Shown piece by piece: positions 23,339 to 31,458 of a stretch of DNA of 32,856 nucleotides. Made by a program: the position numbers and the translations under genes. This DNA comes from CAVURW01 sp963743595 (GTDB taxonomy: Bacteria > Verrucomicrobiota > Verrucomicrobiia > Methylacidiphilales > UBA1321), in assembly GCA_963743595.1 (NCBI GenBank), contig CAVURW010000091.1, forward strand, positions 1 through 32,856, given 5' to 3'. Under the pieces are notes generated by a model that was not told where the DNA came from, did not search any database, and saw only the letters and a list, made by a program, of their open reading frames with translations. How positions within the stretch are numbered: the first letter of the stretch is position 1; every line of letters begins with the position of its first letter.

Positions 23339-26300
23339 CTACACCTTTACGCCGGTCGACTGTTGCTGATCCAGGTTCTGATGGGCAAACGAGGTCATGG
23401 CCGTTTGAGTGGCCTGTCGACTCTGAATATCCTCTTTAGCCGTTGTTTGGGCTGTCTCTAATTTCTGATTGTAGCTCTCGGTGACATGGTCCGTTGGGAG
23501 CCCGAGCGCCTTACCCGTTTCTACATTGTCCTTCGCATCCGCGACCTCTCTGTGATACGTCTCCGCCAAGTCCTTATCGCGCGGCGTCGCGTCAAAATGG
23601 TGAACCAACTCTGTATGCATTTGCGCTATCTCGGGTCGCACGTCCACAGGATGCTCGGGATACAGCGGCTCAGGTGTAGCGGGCGACGTTGGCGGAGCAG
23701 TGGGCGCAGATGGAGTCGAGGCCCCGGTAAAGTAATCGTAATACGATTGTACATTCTCCTTAACGTCTCCGGCCACGTTTTCCAGGTCGCCCCCAATCTT
23801 CAGCGCATCGCGTCCCAACTGAGTCTGCCCCAATTGCTGTGTGATCTCGTCCTTCACGTGCTCGCCGCCTTGGATGATCGCCTGGCCCACAGACGTGTGT
23901 TCCACGTACGTGCCCACCTCGCCCACCACGTTCACCATCCCACGAACTGTTTGCTGAGCCGATTGAACCTGCGATTGAACGGCGTCTTCAACCACGCCAA
24001 GGCCTTTTTTCGCATATGTGTAATTCTCGCTAACGAAACTATCGGTTGCCTTCGCCGCATCACTGTTCTGAACGACCTCCAAGCCTTTCTTGGCATAGTC
24101 ATAGTTTTGGCTGACGAAATTCTCGGTTGCCTTCGCCGCATCACTGTTCTGAACGACCTCCAAACCCTTCTTGGCATAGTCGTAGTTTTGACTAACGAAA
24201 TTCTCGGTTGCTTTCGCCGCATCACTGTTCTCGACGACCTCCAAGCCTTTCTTGGCATAGTCGTAGTTTTGGCTGACGAAACTCTCGGTCGCTTTCGCCG
24301 CATCACTATTTTCAACGACCTCCAAGCCTTTCTTGGCGTAATCTAAGTTTTGACTGACGAAACTCTCGGTAGCCTTAACGGCATCGCTATTTTCGATAAC
24401 CTCCAATCCTTTGGCGGCTTGTTGCGTCCCTTGGTCAATTGCCTTTCCTACCTCTGTTTGGGCCAGTTCGTGGCCCAAATCTTTGAGCATACCCACGCCA
24501 TCTTGGGCCGTTTGAATCACGTCCTTGCCCACTTTCGTGTTTGCGACTGCCTCGGCCTCTTCGCACACCCCATCGACAAGCGCTCGCGTCGCTTGATCGC
24601 CGACGATGCCGCCCACGAGCGTCCCTGCCACGGTTAAAACCGGGACAGCTATGGGAGCCGCTGGACCGGTGAGCGCTCCAAGACCAGCTCCTGTTTCCCC
24701 TCCCAAAAGTGCTCCACCCATTGAACCTGCAAAACTCAACCCGTCCCTCGTTGCTTCCTTGTACTGCCCCTGGGCAATGTGACTCCCCATTTCATACACC
24801 GTTACCCCCGCTCCCACTCCAACAGCCAACTTACCGCCTGCTTTGAGCGCCCCTTCGGTGGAGAATAAGCCAGGTGTTTTCTCAGCACCGCCCAGCGAGA
24901 TATCGGAGTAGTTACCCGTGACCTTAGGCACCTCCGGCTTGGCGGGGTCTACTGATGTCACTCGCGGTTCGGTAAGCTTCGCGGGATCGGCGGGCGCAAC
25001 GGAGTCAGATTCACCTGGCGCGACTTTTGGCTTGGGCACCTCCTTCGGATCGACGACAGCGACCTTCGGTTCGGCCACCGCCACTTTCGGTTCTTCAGGC
25101 GCGATTCTCGCCTCCGGCGGCTTGATTGAAATGCCTCCATAATTGGATTCGCTCGGGGCCAGTCTCGGTTCGACCGTTGGTGCTCGCGGCTCCCCGGCAA
25201 CACGTTGGTCCAGCTGCGACTCGCCCGGTGGATCACCCTGCTTTAGTGAGGGCGATTGCTGTTGCACCACGGGTTTCGGCTTTAACTCGTCGTAAGCGGC
25301 CTTTTGCTGCCTGATTGTTTCCGGCGTCCGGAGCTCCACCCCTTCATCGATGACTCGTGACCGCTCCTGTTTTAGGTAGGGAGCCAGTGCCTCGCGCGCT
25401 TCATTCTCGGTGAGCTTCGTCGTGCCTGGCTTTGCCTTCTTCATCTCCTCGAGCTTGGCCTGCAAGCGCTCCTCGATTTTCTTGCTTTGATTGTCAACTT
25501 CGTCCTGCGGTTGGGGGTGAGGACCGTTATGGATCGATTTTCCATAGTCCAGTTGGACTCCATCGACCTTTACTTTACCTTCTCGAAGCGGCACGTTTTC
25601 GCTCGTGCGCAAAACAACTAAATTACTGGAGTCATCTAAAAACTTTTGAGGATTTTCGATTCCAAATTTCTTGAGCACTTTTTCGTTCTCAGCGTTCTGT
25701 TGGAGAACATGATGTTTCTCGTGGCCGTGTAATTTAAAAGTATCATCCAACTGCTGGGTCAGGTGCCTATTCTGATCTTCCGAAAGCGGCGGTTTTAATG
25801 GGACCTGTTTACCTGTATCAATTTCCGATTGATCTATAGGCACGATTTTACCTGTATCGGCATTGAGCGCTAAATTGGGCTCCAGCTTTCCCTGCTCATT
25901 CACACGATAGAGGCTTGGGTCCGTCTTCGAGATCATTTCTCGAGACTTCTCGATTCTCTCTTTAAACCGATCAATAAACTGATTATCGACTTCGTTTTGT
26001 TTGGCGAGGTCAGCACGGTTCGAAGCACCCGACTCAATCTGATTTTCCCGTTCCTTTACTTGATTTGTTAAACGTGGGATTTCGATCCTTTCCAGATACT
26101 CGTTAAAGGCCTCTTGGCTTCTGGAGTTAAGAGGTGTCTCGCCGCTCTCCAACGTGTTGCGAGCGTCACCTAGCTCTTTCTTGAGTTGATTCCAGCCACC
26201 GTTAGGGACCCGATCTAACTGCTCTCGCACATCGTCATCGATAGAATCGTCGTGTCTGCCCACGTGTACCGATCCTAGACTCTCTTTGATCTCTGAAGTT

Positions 26301-26731
26301 CCCTCGTAACCATTGCTAGGCAATCGAACGGTATTTAGCTTTACAAATTCCTTGTACCTTTGTTTGTCGGCTACCATACCAGGAATTTTGTCGAGGTTAT
26401 CCGGGTTCTGGGCGACTCGGTCATACACCGCCTGATCCGACAGATTTGTCGCACTATCGTCCAGTGCGGCAGCTCTATTGAGCAACTTGCCTGCTACTCG
26501 AATGTTGCCTTCGGACTGGGCTTGGATACGAAGCCCTTCGGCTTCGGAATTCAGCCTTTTGTGTTCCCCTTCTACTTTGGCAACCAAATCTGGATCTTGC
26601 GCAGCGAGCGCTCTAAAGGCCGAGTGTACATCGTTCAGAACCCCAGATCTCACTAGAGCTTCGTAACCGTCAGAGCTGCCTAATAAGCTTTTAGCAGCGA
26701 CATGATGTATCTCAAGGTCCAAGGTGTTCAC
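23339..26731 (-). CDS. Large toxin-like protein with HNH-like HH motif and five 27-residue repeats (1130 aa)
   Basis: The first 330 residues are mostly helical and charged, and open with LEIHHVAAKSLLG, itself an HH motif. Residues about 331-375 (LHGHEKHHVLQQN, FGIENP, NLVVL) resemble the HNH/EndoVII nucleases of polymorphic toxins. A Pro/Lys/Glu-rich linker runs from about 480 to 605. A glycine-zipper hydrophobic stretch (about 663-712) could associate with membranes. Five near-identical 27-residue repeats fill 772-906, followed by a helical region and another Pro/Thr linker near 1003-1030. There is no signal peptide. The gene begins 2 bp after the imm11-type gene, so the two form an operon. 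Polymorphic toxins usually carry the nuclease at the C-terminus; here it is internal, which is odd. The nuclease assignment is by motif only. Confidence 0.75.
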   Translation of the reverse strand: MNTLDLEIHHVAAKSLLGSSDGYEALVRSGVLNDVHSAFRALAAQDPDLVAKVEGEHKRLNSEAEGLRIQAQSEGNIRVAGKLLNRAAALDDSATNLSDQAVYDRVAQNPDNLDKIPGMVADKQRYKEFVKLNTVRLPSNGYEGTSEIKESLGSVHVGRHDDSIDDDVREQLDRVPNGGWNQLKKELGDARNTLESGETPLNSRSQEAFNEYLERIEIPRLTNQVKERENQIESGASNRADLAKQNEVDNQFIDRFKERIEKSREMISKTDPSLYRVNEQGKLEPNLALNADTGKIVPIDQSEIDTGKQVPLKPPLSEDQNRHLTQQLDDTFKLHGHEKHHVLQQNAENEKVLKKFGIENPQKFLDDSSNLVVLRTSENVPLREGKVKVDGVQLDYGKSIHNGPHPQPQDEVDNQSKKIEERLQAKLEEMKKAKPGTTKLTENEAREALAPYLKQERSRVIDEGVELRTPETIRQQKAAYDELKPKPVVQQQSPSLKQGDPPGESQLDQRVAGEPRAPTVEPRLAPSESNYGGISIKPPEARIAPEEPKVAVAEPKVAVVDPKEVPKPKVAPGESDSVAPADPAKLTEPRVTSVDPAKPEVPKVTGNYSDISLGGAEKTPGLFSTEGALKAGGKLAVGVGAGVTVYEMGSHIAQGQYKEATRDGLSFAGSMGGALLGGETGAGLGALTGPAAPIAVPVLTVAGTLVGGIVGDQATRALVDGVCEEAEAVANTKVGKDVIQTAQDGVGMLKDLGHELAQTEVGKAIDQGTQQAAKGLEVIENSDAVKATESFVSQNLDYAKKGLEVVENSDAAKATESFVSQNYDYAKKGLEVVENSDAAKATENFVSQNYDYAKKGLEVVQNSDAAKATENFVSQNYDYAKKGLEVVQNSDAAKATDSFVSENYTYAKKGLGVVEDAVQSQVQSAQQTVRGMVNVVGEVGTYVEHTSVGQAIIQGGEHVKDEITQQLGQTQLGRDALKIGGDLENVAGDVKENVQSYYDYFTGASTPSAPTAPPTSPATPEPLYPEHPVDVRPEIAQMHTELVHHFDATPRDKDLAETYHREVADAKDNVETGKALGLPTDHVTESYNQKLETAQTTAKEDIQSRQATQTAMTSFAHQNLDQQQSTGVKV
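24014..24418 (-). repeat. Five tandem 81-bp coding repeats
   Basis: These 405 bases encode residues 772-906 of the large protein as five 27-residue units of the form AKKGLEVVENSDAAKATESF plus VSQNYDY. Units differ at only a few positions (I/V, E/Q, S/N, L/Y). A sixth partial unit (AKKGLGVVEDAV) follows. The high DNA identity implies recent expansion and potential length variation between strains. Confidence 0.95.
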
Positions 26732-26733
26732 AG

Positions 26734-27375
26734 CTAGTCCTCCCGACTGTCACCTTTGTGGTAGCAGTCAATCCCAACAAACTCTTTGCCTATGATAGAC
26801 TTAAGTGTCTCAGATACTAGAATCTGAGGATAAGTAGCCTCTCTTGCTATATGGTGTCCATCCAATCCACCAGGGATGTATACTGCAGTTCGAAGAGATG
26901 CATCTTTGTCTCCACGGTCTCCTTGGAGTTTTTGTGCATGCTGAACCTCGGGATTCATCACCATGAACATAGATCTTTCTCTATCGAGTGCCCTAACGAT
27001 ATTCAGAACATTGACAACCCAATAATCCGAGACGGGTGTGCAATCCTTCAGGGCAACGCCGATAGGAAAGACTTGGACGTCTTCGGGACATAAATCTAGT
27101 AACCGCTGTTTAAGGCGATCACTAACAATGGGCGGGTCGGACTCTAATAAATCGAACTTCTCAATTTTCCGCTCGTCGTCACAGCCATAAACAACCGCAT
27201 TGATAGGCTTGGGCGTCTCGCTAAGCGGTTTTCCTTCCCGGAGCAGGTGTCGAGCGCCACCAAACAGATTGATTCGAGTCCCACTTGGGAATTTCCGTCG
27301 AGCTACTCCAAGCTGGTATATCTGTTCATTCGGCCCAGATTTCATCGGCATGTATGCTAGCGAGATTAGAAGCAT
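26734..27375 (-). CDS. Imm11-family (DUF1629-like) immunity protein
   Basis: This protein of up to 213 residues has the imm11 pattern: FDLLESDPPIVSDRLKQRL (74-92), CPEDVQVFPIGV (96-107), YWVVNVLNIVRALDRE (118-133), and a final QILVSETLKSIIGKEFVGID (184-203). Imm11 proteins neutralise nuclease toxins, often HNH/AHH types, in contact-dependent or secreted toxin systems. It is cytoplasmic, with no signal. Starts at 27375, 27351 and 27345 are all possible; none has a clear ribosome binding site. It lies 2 bp ahead of the large toxin-like gene, the reverse of the usual toxin-then-immunity order. A decayed paralog lies upstream at 27506-27797. The family call rests on pattern recognition, not a search. 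Confidence 0.75.
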   Translation of the reverse strand: MLLISLAYMPMKSGPNEQIYQLGVARRKFPSGTRINLFGGARHLLREGKPLSETPKPINAVVYGCDDERKIEKFDLLESDPPIVSDRLKQRLLDLCPEDVQVFPIGVALKDCTPVSDYWVVNVLNIVRALDRERSMFMVMNPEVQHAQKLQGDRGDKDASLRTAVYIPGGLDGHHIAREATYPQILVSETLKSIIGKEFVGIDCYHKGDSRED

Positions 27376-27505
27376 TTGGAAAGAAGTTTAAACCGACATG
27401 ATCGAATGACTATTCTAACATAATGATGTTTAGCATTATTAAAATACTCGCATTACGTTTCATTGACCTCCCACAATCACCTTCTATCGTAGCAGTCACT
27501 TCGCT

Positions 27506-27797
27506 TTATCGTAAAGCGTCTCCCGTGCACTCAATCCAAATAAAATCTCGTTCTAACAGGCCCTTGAGCGTTTCTGACACTAGGATAACGGGGTATGTTT
27601 CTTCCCTTGCAATGTGGTGTCCATTCGATCCTCCCGGTCTGTATTTCAAGCTTCGCCTTCATATTGCCCTGATCGCCCTGAGTCTTCTGCCAAGATTGAG
27701 TTTGAGGATTCAGCAGCATGAAGTGAGACATTTCTCGATCCTGAGATCGAACCTTGTGAAGTATATTAACAACCCAGAAGTTATCCAGAGTGGAGTG
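27506..27797 (-). pseudogene. Truncated, frameshifted second imm11 copy
   Basis: Reading the minus strand from about 27797, one frame gives NFWVVNILHKVRSQDRE and then FMLLNPQTQSWQKTQGDQGN, matching YWVVNVLNIVRALDRE and FMVMNPEVQHAQKLQGDRGD of the intact imm11 gene. Near 27645 the match jumps frame and continues as YRPGGSNGHHIAREETYP and then VILVSETLKGLLERDFIWIE, ending at TAA 27506-27508. The intact paralog reads YIPGGLDGHHIAREATYP and QILVSETLKSIIGKEFVGID. The first 110 or so residues are missing, and homology stops within about 10 bp of the left end of the 416-bp repeat. This is a dead immunity gene, a remnant of an earlier toxin-immunity pair or a duplication. Confidence 0.85.
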
Positions 27798-27802
27798 CCC
27801 TA

Positions 27803-28218
27803 ACGATCCAATTTATTTCAAGTCTCCATCTAACTTGGTTCGGACGATCATCCCCACCCACGCCTGGCGGTCCGTGTGTCGAGCCAGGCAAATCAGCAGC
27901 CACAATTGCCATGGATTTAACCCCGTCAGGAGCTGCGGCTCCACCATCGCGCTCATAATATCCTCTTTTTCCAGCGTGTGCAGACTGCCAAGGACATGAG
28001 CTACCGCCTGCGCTGAAGGAACGGTAATCACCAGAGCAAATTAACAACCTACTGCCGATTCGAAACGAGGCTTTACCCGAGAAAATGTATTCCTCGCGCG
28101 CTGAGAAGCTTCATCCCGAATGCCTCGCAAGGCGGTTGGGCCTGCGGAATCGAAAAATGGGTCCTGCGTTACGCTAGTTGCCAAGCTCTACCCTTTCCCT
28201 ATAAACGAATTATGAGCC
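27803..28218. repeat. Left copy of 416-bp direct repeat
   Basis: Matches 29341-29756 with two substitutions (27867, 27870) and two compensating single-base indels (near 28045 and 28190). It contains the 72-residue minus-strand gene, the following upstream region, and the first seven coding bases (ATGAGCC) of the solute-binding/VWA gene. It abuts the imm11 pseudogene on its left. Confidence 0.97.
27813..28031 (-). CDS. Small protein of unknown function, copy 1 (72 aa)
   Basis: The GTG at 28031 opens a 72-residue frame (ITVPSAQAVAHVLGSLHTLE and onward), ending KLDGDLK. An internal ATG at 27956 with AGAGGA a few bases upstream would give 47 residues and is an alternative start. One hydrophobic helix (PWQLWLLICLA) is followed by a basic stretch (RHTDRQ). 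The twin at 29351-29569 has the identical protein sequence; the two base differences inside the frame are synonymous (GAC/GAT and CGC/CGG), whereas both indels lie outside it. That is mild evidence of selection on the protein. No family recognised. It is divergent from the solute-binding/VWA gene at copy 2. Confidence 0.6.
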   Translation of the reverse strand: MITVPSAQAVAHVLGSLHTLEKEDIMSAMVEPQLLTGLNPWQLWLLICLARHTDRQAWVGMIVRTKLDGDLK

Positions 28219-28367
28219 TCGTGGATCAGCTTTTTCAGCAGGTGTTGTTTTGCACCTTAAAAAGCAGTCAGAGCGCTCATCCGGAATTCGCTTGGCGGGC
28301 CATTCATGAATGCCTAACGTCCCGCTTGACATGCCGACCTTCGCTCTCCTCCTTTGTTTTTTTTTAA
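28212..28367 (+). other. Chimeric leader frame starting from the duplicated start codon (51 aa)
   Basis: The duplicated ATGAGCC of the solute-binding/VWA gene runs into insert sequence and gives a 51-residue frame (MSLVDQLFQQVLFCTLKSSQ and onward) to TAA 28365-28367. It overlaps the start of the secreted-type gene at 28310 in another frame. It parallels the 34-aa leader at 4501-4605. Probably not a functional protein, though it could couple translation into the cargo gene. Confidence 0.3.
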
Positions 28368-28765
28368 TTCCAATGCTGCCGACTCGAGGCTTGGACCTAC
28401 CTATTATTGCCGATCCTGAGACCTATTTTAAGGAACATCCCGTCACCTTAAATCAGTTAATCGGCACCTGGAAATTCGTCAGCGTCAATGGGGAGAAGGT
28501 TCCTCCGTTCTACATCCGGTTCTACGTGAATTCCACAGCAGCGTCTTGGCCGGCTCCTGCCAACTGGAAAAATGTGAAAAACGGTGTTTCCCGAGGAACA
28601 TTTCGCCTCAAAGAAGGGTATTTGTTTCTCGAAACCGGAAGTGGGAAAGATGATCCAAACATGTTAACGACTCTGAAGGGTAAGTACCTGATTGGGATAA
28701 CGGAAGATGGCAACACTCTTTACTACGAGAAGGTGCAAGATCGCAATCCAGGCGTTATACTTTGA
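28310..28765 (+). CDS. Secreted lipocalin-like small protein (151 aa)
   Basis: A hydrophobic N-terminal segment (PTFALLLCFFLIPMLP) suggests export; the ATG at 28331 is an alternative start that trims seven residues. The mature part opens with NQLIGTWKFVSVNGEKVPPF, the GxW start of lipocalin-like and related beta-barrel domains, and continues with regular strands (SRGTFRLKEGYLFLETGSG, KGKYLIGITEDGNTLYYEKV). The length fits a small single-barrel protein. Ligand and role are unknown. It is the first gene of the insert bounded by the 416-bp repeat, and it is more AT-rich than the flanking core genes. No convincing ribosome binding site is present, so the start is tentative. Confidence 0.65.
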   Translation: MPNVPLDMPTFALLLCFFLIPMLPTRGLDLPIIADPETYFKEHPVTLNQLIGTWKFVSVNGEKVPPFYIRFYVNSTAASWPAPANWKNVKNGVSRGTFRLKEGYLFLETGSGKDDPNMLTTLKGKYLIGITEDGNTLYYEKVQDRNPGVIL

Positions 28766-28889
28766 ACCATAAAACTCTTGAGCGACCCGTAATTCTGAAT
28801 CAAATTGTCTCAGGGATTGGCCGCCGAGTACTGCTCATTTAAGCGAATCCAGTACATTTATTGTATGGGTACAGTAGGTTTCATACTAT

Positions 28890-29318
28890 ATGCGATATAT
28901 CTTAATCTCACTTCTGTTTAGCGTTACTGCACTCTCTGGGCAGATCGTTCCCCCAAACTGGGTGTCGGCCAAGTTGCTTGAGCAGGCAGAGACTCCTATT
29001 CAAAAGCAGTTAGATAGCGGTCGAGCGATGAATTCCACGGTTGAAGATATGGCTGCCGTTCGTGATGCTCGGCTTTTAGTTATTTATTTAGAGCTCTACG
29101 AGAGGTTGGATAAGATTGGCCAGCAAGATCTTTTTCGGGAACAAAAGTTGTGGCTACAAAACAGAGATAAGGAGCTAAGTAAATTGAAGGTGCAAAGTGC
29201 GGGAAGCGATCTCTGGCTTGAGATTGTCCAAAAGCAACTTGATCTTACGATTCAGCGGATAATTGAACTGTCGGAACGCCTAAATCACCAACCTCCACAA
29301 CCAGCCATTAAAAGCTAG
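28890..29318 (+). CDS. Exported LprI/DUF1311-like protein (142 aa)
   Basis: The N-terminus is a short signal peptide (MRYILISLLFSVTALSG). The mature part is helical. The stretch LFREQKLWLQNRDKELSKL followed by GSDLWLEIVQKQLDLTIQRI recalls the LprI/DUF1311 family, in which an aQxaWlxyRdxxC motif precedes a helix with repeated xxRixeL. Family members inhibit lysozyme or are unknown lipoproteins. The typical cysteines are missing here, so the assignment is weak. It is the second gene of the 416-bp-repeat-bounded insert, 124 bp after the lipocalin-like gene and 22 bp before the right repeat. Base composition is AT-rich. Confidence 0.6.
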   Translation: MRYILISLLFSVTALSGQIVPPNWVSAKLLEQAETPIQKQLDSGRAMNSTVEDMAAVRDARLLVIYLELYERLDKIGQQDLFREQKLWLQNRDKELSKLKVQSAGSDLWLEIVQKQLDLTIQRIIELSERLNHQPPQPAIKS

Positions 29319-29340
29319 TAGTCTTGCCCGCTCCCTCCGT

Positions 29341-29756
29341 ACGATCCAATTTATTTCAAGTCTCCATCTAACTTGGTTCGGACGATCATCCCCACCCACG
29401 CCTGCCGATCCGTGTGTCGAGCCAGGCAAATCAGCAGCCACAATTGCCATGGATTTAACCCCGTCAGGAGCTGCGGCTCCACCATCGCGCTCATAATATC
29501 CTCTTTTTCCAGCGTGTGCAGACTGCCAAGGACATGAGCTACCGCCTGCGCTGAAGGAACGGTAATCACCAGAGCAAATTAACACCTACTGCCGATTCGA
29601 AACGAGGCTTTACCCGAGAAAATGTATTCCTCGCGCGCTGAGAAGCTTCATCCCGAATGCCTCGCAAGGCGGTTGGGCCTGCGGAATCGAAAAATGGGTC
29701 CTGCGTTACGCTAGTTGCCAAGCTCTACCCCTTTCCCTATAAACGAATTATGAGCC
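29341..29756. repeat. Right copy of 416-bp direct repeat
   Basis: Partner of 27803-28218. Its right end lies seven bases into the intact solute-binding/VWA gene (ATG at 29750), so that gene retains a complete upstream region. Confidence 0.97.
29351..29569 (-). CDS. Small protein of unknown function, copy 2 (72 aa)
   Basis: This frame encodes the same 72 residues as 27813-28031, from a GTG at 29569; an ATG at 29494 with an AGAGGA-like site is an alternative start. It is divergent from the solute-binding/VWA operon, with about 180 bp between, so it may share a regulatory region with that operon. This is probably the ancestral copy, since its right neighbour is intact. No function can be assigned. 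Confidence 0.6.
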   Translation of the reverse strand: MITVPSAQAVAHVLGSLHTLEKEDIMSAMVEPQLLTGLNPWQLWLLICLARHTDRQAWVGMIVRTKLDGDLK

Positions 29757-31450
29757 GCTTAACTCGCTATCTCGCTTACGGTGTCGGATTTGCTGTTGTT
29801 GCCTTGGTTGCCGGTTGCAACTTTAACTCAGGAACCTCTGGCTCCGGCGATTCGAACCCGCCCACGCCGCAAGCCCCGGCTGGTGCGTTGGAACTCCATT
29901 TCACCTATGGTTCAGAGAAGAAGGGCTGGATCGAAGAGGCGACGAATGCGTTTAACCTGGAGGCGCACCAACTCAAGAGCGGCCAACGCATTTTTGTCAT
30001 CGCGACTCCGAAGGGGTCGGGCGAGACCATCGCCGACGTGCTCTCCGGCGCAGATAAAGCCGATCTCATTTCCCCGGCTTCCGCAGCGTTTATCAGTCTG
30101 GGTAATGCGAAGTCGCGCACCGCAACGGGTAAGGATCTGGTGGGCGATACACAGAACTTGGTTCTCTCGCCGGTCGTTATCGCGATGTGGAAACCGATGG
30201 CCGAAGCGATCGGCTGGGGCAAAAAACCGATCGGTTGGAGCGATATTTTAACGTTGGCCAAAAGCTCCGATGGCTGGTCGGGTATGGGCCACCCGGAATG
30301 GGGCAAGTTCAAGTTCGGGCACACTCACCCGGAGGCGAGTAACAGCGGTCTTATCTCCCTGATGGCGGAAGTCTATGCTGCGGCGGGCAAGCAACGGGGC
30401 TTGACTCTGGACGATGTGGCAAAACCAGAGGTGGCTGAGTACCTGGGTTCCATTGAGAAATCGGTAGTGCACTACGGCAGCTCCACCGGATTTTTCGGTG
30501 ATAAAATGACGAAGAATGGGCCAGGCTACCTCTCGGCAGCAGTCTTGTACGAGAGCGTGGTCATTAATTCGTACAAGGCAAATACGGTTCTACCGCTCGT
30601 GGCGATTTACCCGAAAGAGGGAACGTTTTGGAGCGATCACCCCGTGGGTGTGGTGAACCGCGACTGGGTAACTGCGGACCGCGCTGAGGCCGCTAAGGTC
30701 TACATCGATTACCTGATGAGCAAAGACATTCAGCAAAAAGCGCTGACGTACGGGTTTCGCCCCGGATTGAGCGATGTGGCGGTGGGGGCCCCGATCGATG
30801 CCGCACATGGAGCCGATCCGCTCGAGCCAAAGACCGTTCTTGAGGTGCCCAGTGCAGAGGTTTTAAACGCGACGCTGAACCTGTGGAAAGTTCAGAAGAA
30901 GAACTCCTCGCTTACCCTGGTGTTCGATACGTCTGGTAGCATGCAAGACGATCACAAGATCGAAAGCGCCCGCGATGGTGCCAAGGCATTTGTGGGTCTG
31001 CTGGAGGACAGCGACGAGATTTCACTGATCCCCTTTAGCAGCGAAATGCATCCCGCGGGGAAGGATCTCGTTTTGAAAGACCGTCGGCAGGATGTCTTGA
31101 ACACGATCAGCGGTCTCTACCCGTCCGGCGGCACCGCTCTCTACGATGCGATCGCCGCTGCGTACGATCAGGCACTTGCGGATAAGAAAGAACATCCGGA
31201 TAAGATCTCGGCTATTGTCGTGCTCACGGATGGGGAAGATACAGATAGCAAGATGACCCTCGATCAATTGCTCGATAAGGTCAAATTCGACAACGAAACC
31301 CACGATATACGGATCTTCACGATCGCCTACGGCGCGGACGCAGATGGGACGGTTTTGAAGAAAATCTCCGATGCCACGCAAGCGCAATCTTACAAAGGCA
31401 CGCCTGAAAACGTAAACACGATCTTCCGGGATATCTCGACCTTTTTCTAA
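29750..31450 (+). CDS. Lipoprotein: solute-binding domain fused to von Willebrand factor A domain
   Basis: The true start is the ATG at 29750; a longer frame from 29657 would add 31 residues that run across the upstream repeat and hide the signal. The first 23 residues are a lipoprotein signal with lipobox LVAGC (lipidated C23), followed by a Gly/Ser/Pro/Thr linker. Residues about 47-375 form a type 2 periplasmic-binding fold like molybdate/sulfate-binding proteins (LELHFTYGSEKKGWIEEATN, KFGHTHPEASNSGLISLMAE). From about 388 to the end (566) is a VWA domain with the MIDAS motif DTSGS at 393-397 and a TDGED motif. Such fusions may sense a ligand through the binding domain and recruit partners through the metal site. 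It is the first gene of an operon with 31459 and 32782. Confidence 0.88.
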   Translation: MSRLTRYLAYGVGFAVVALVAGCNFNSGTSGSGDSNPPTPQAPAGALELHFTYGSEKKGWIEEATNAFNLEAHQLKSGQRIFVIATPKGSGETIADVLSGADKADLISPASAAFISLGNAKSRTATGKDLVGDTQNLVLSPVVIAMWKPMAEAIGWGKKPIGWSDILTLAKSSDGWSGMGHPEWGKFKFGHTHPEASNSGLISLMAEVYAAAGKQRGLTLDDVAKPEVAEYLGSIEKSVVHYGSSTGFFGDKMTKNGPGYLSAAVLYESVVINSYKANTVLPLVAIYPKEGTFWSDHPVGVVNRDWVTADRAEAAKVYIDYLMSKDIQQKALTYGFRPGLSDVAVGAPIDAAHGADPLEPKTVLEVPSAEVLNATLNLWKVQKKNSSLTLVFDTSGSMQDDHKIESARDGAKAFVGLLEDSDEISLIPFSSEMHPAGKDLVLKDRRQDVLNTISGLYPSGGTALYDAIAAAYDQALADKKEHPDKISAIVVLTDGEDTDSKMTLDQLLDKVKFDNETHDIRIFTIAYGADADGTVLKKISDATQAQSYKGTPENVNTIFRDISTFF

Positions 31451-31458
31451 ACGATTCT

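Noticed and set aside
23486..24346. A 286-aa plus-strand frame with repeated units antisense to the toxin-like gene
   Set aside because: Its repeats merely mirror the 81-bp coding repeats on the other strand; composition (Arg/Leu/His rich) is that of an antisense shadow.
24014..24418. CRISPR-like array
   Set aside because: The 81-bp units are contiguous, in frame and without variable spacers; they encode a protein repeat.
27423..27803. A 126-aa plus-strand frame
   Set aside because: The minus strand here carries clear imm11 homology across two frames, so the plus frame is a shadow of a pseudogene.
29657..29749. A 31-residue N-terminal extension of the solute-binding/VWA protein
   Set aside because: It would bury a clear lipoprotein signal and lies in the duplicated upstream region; the ATG at 29750 is the natural start.
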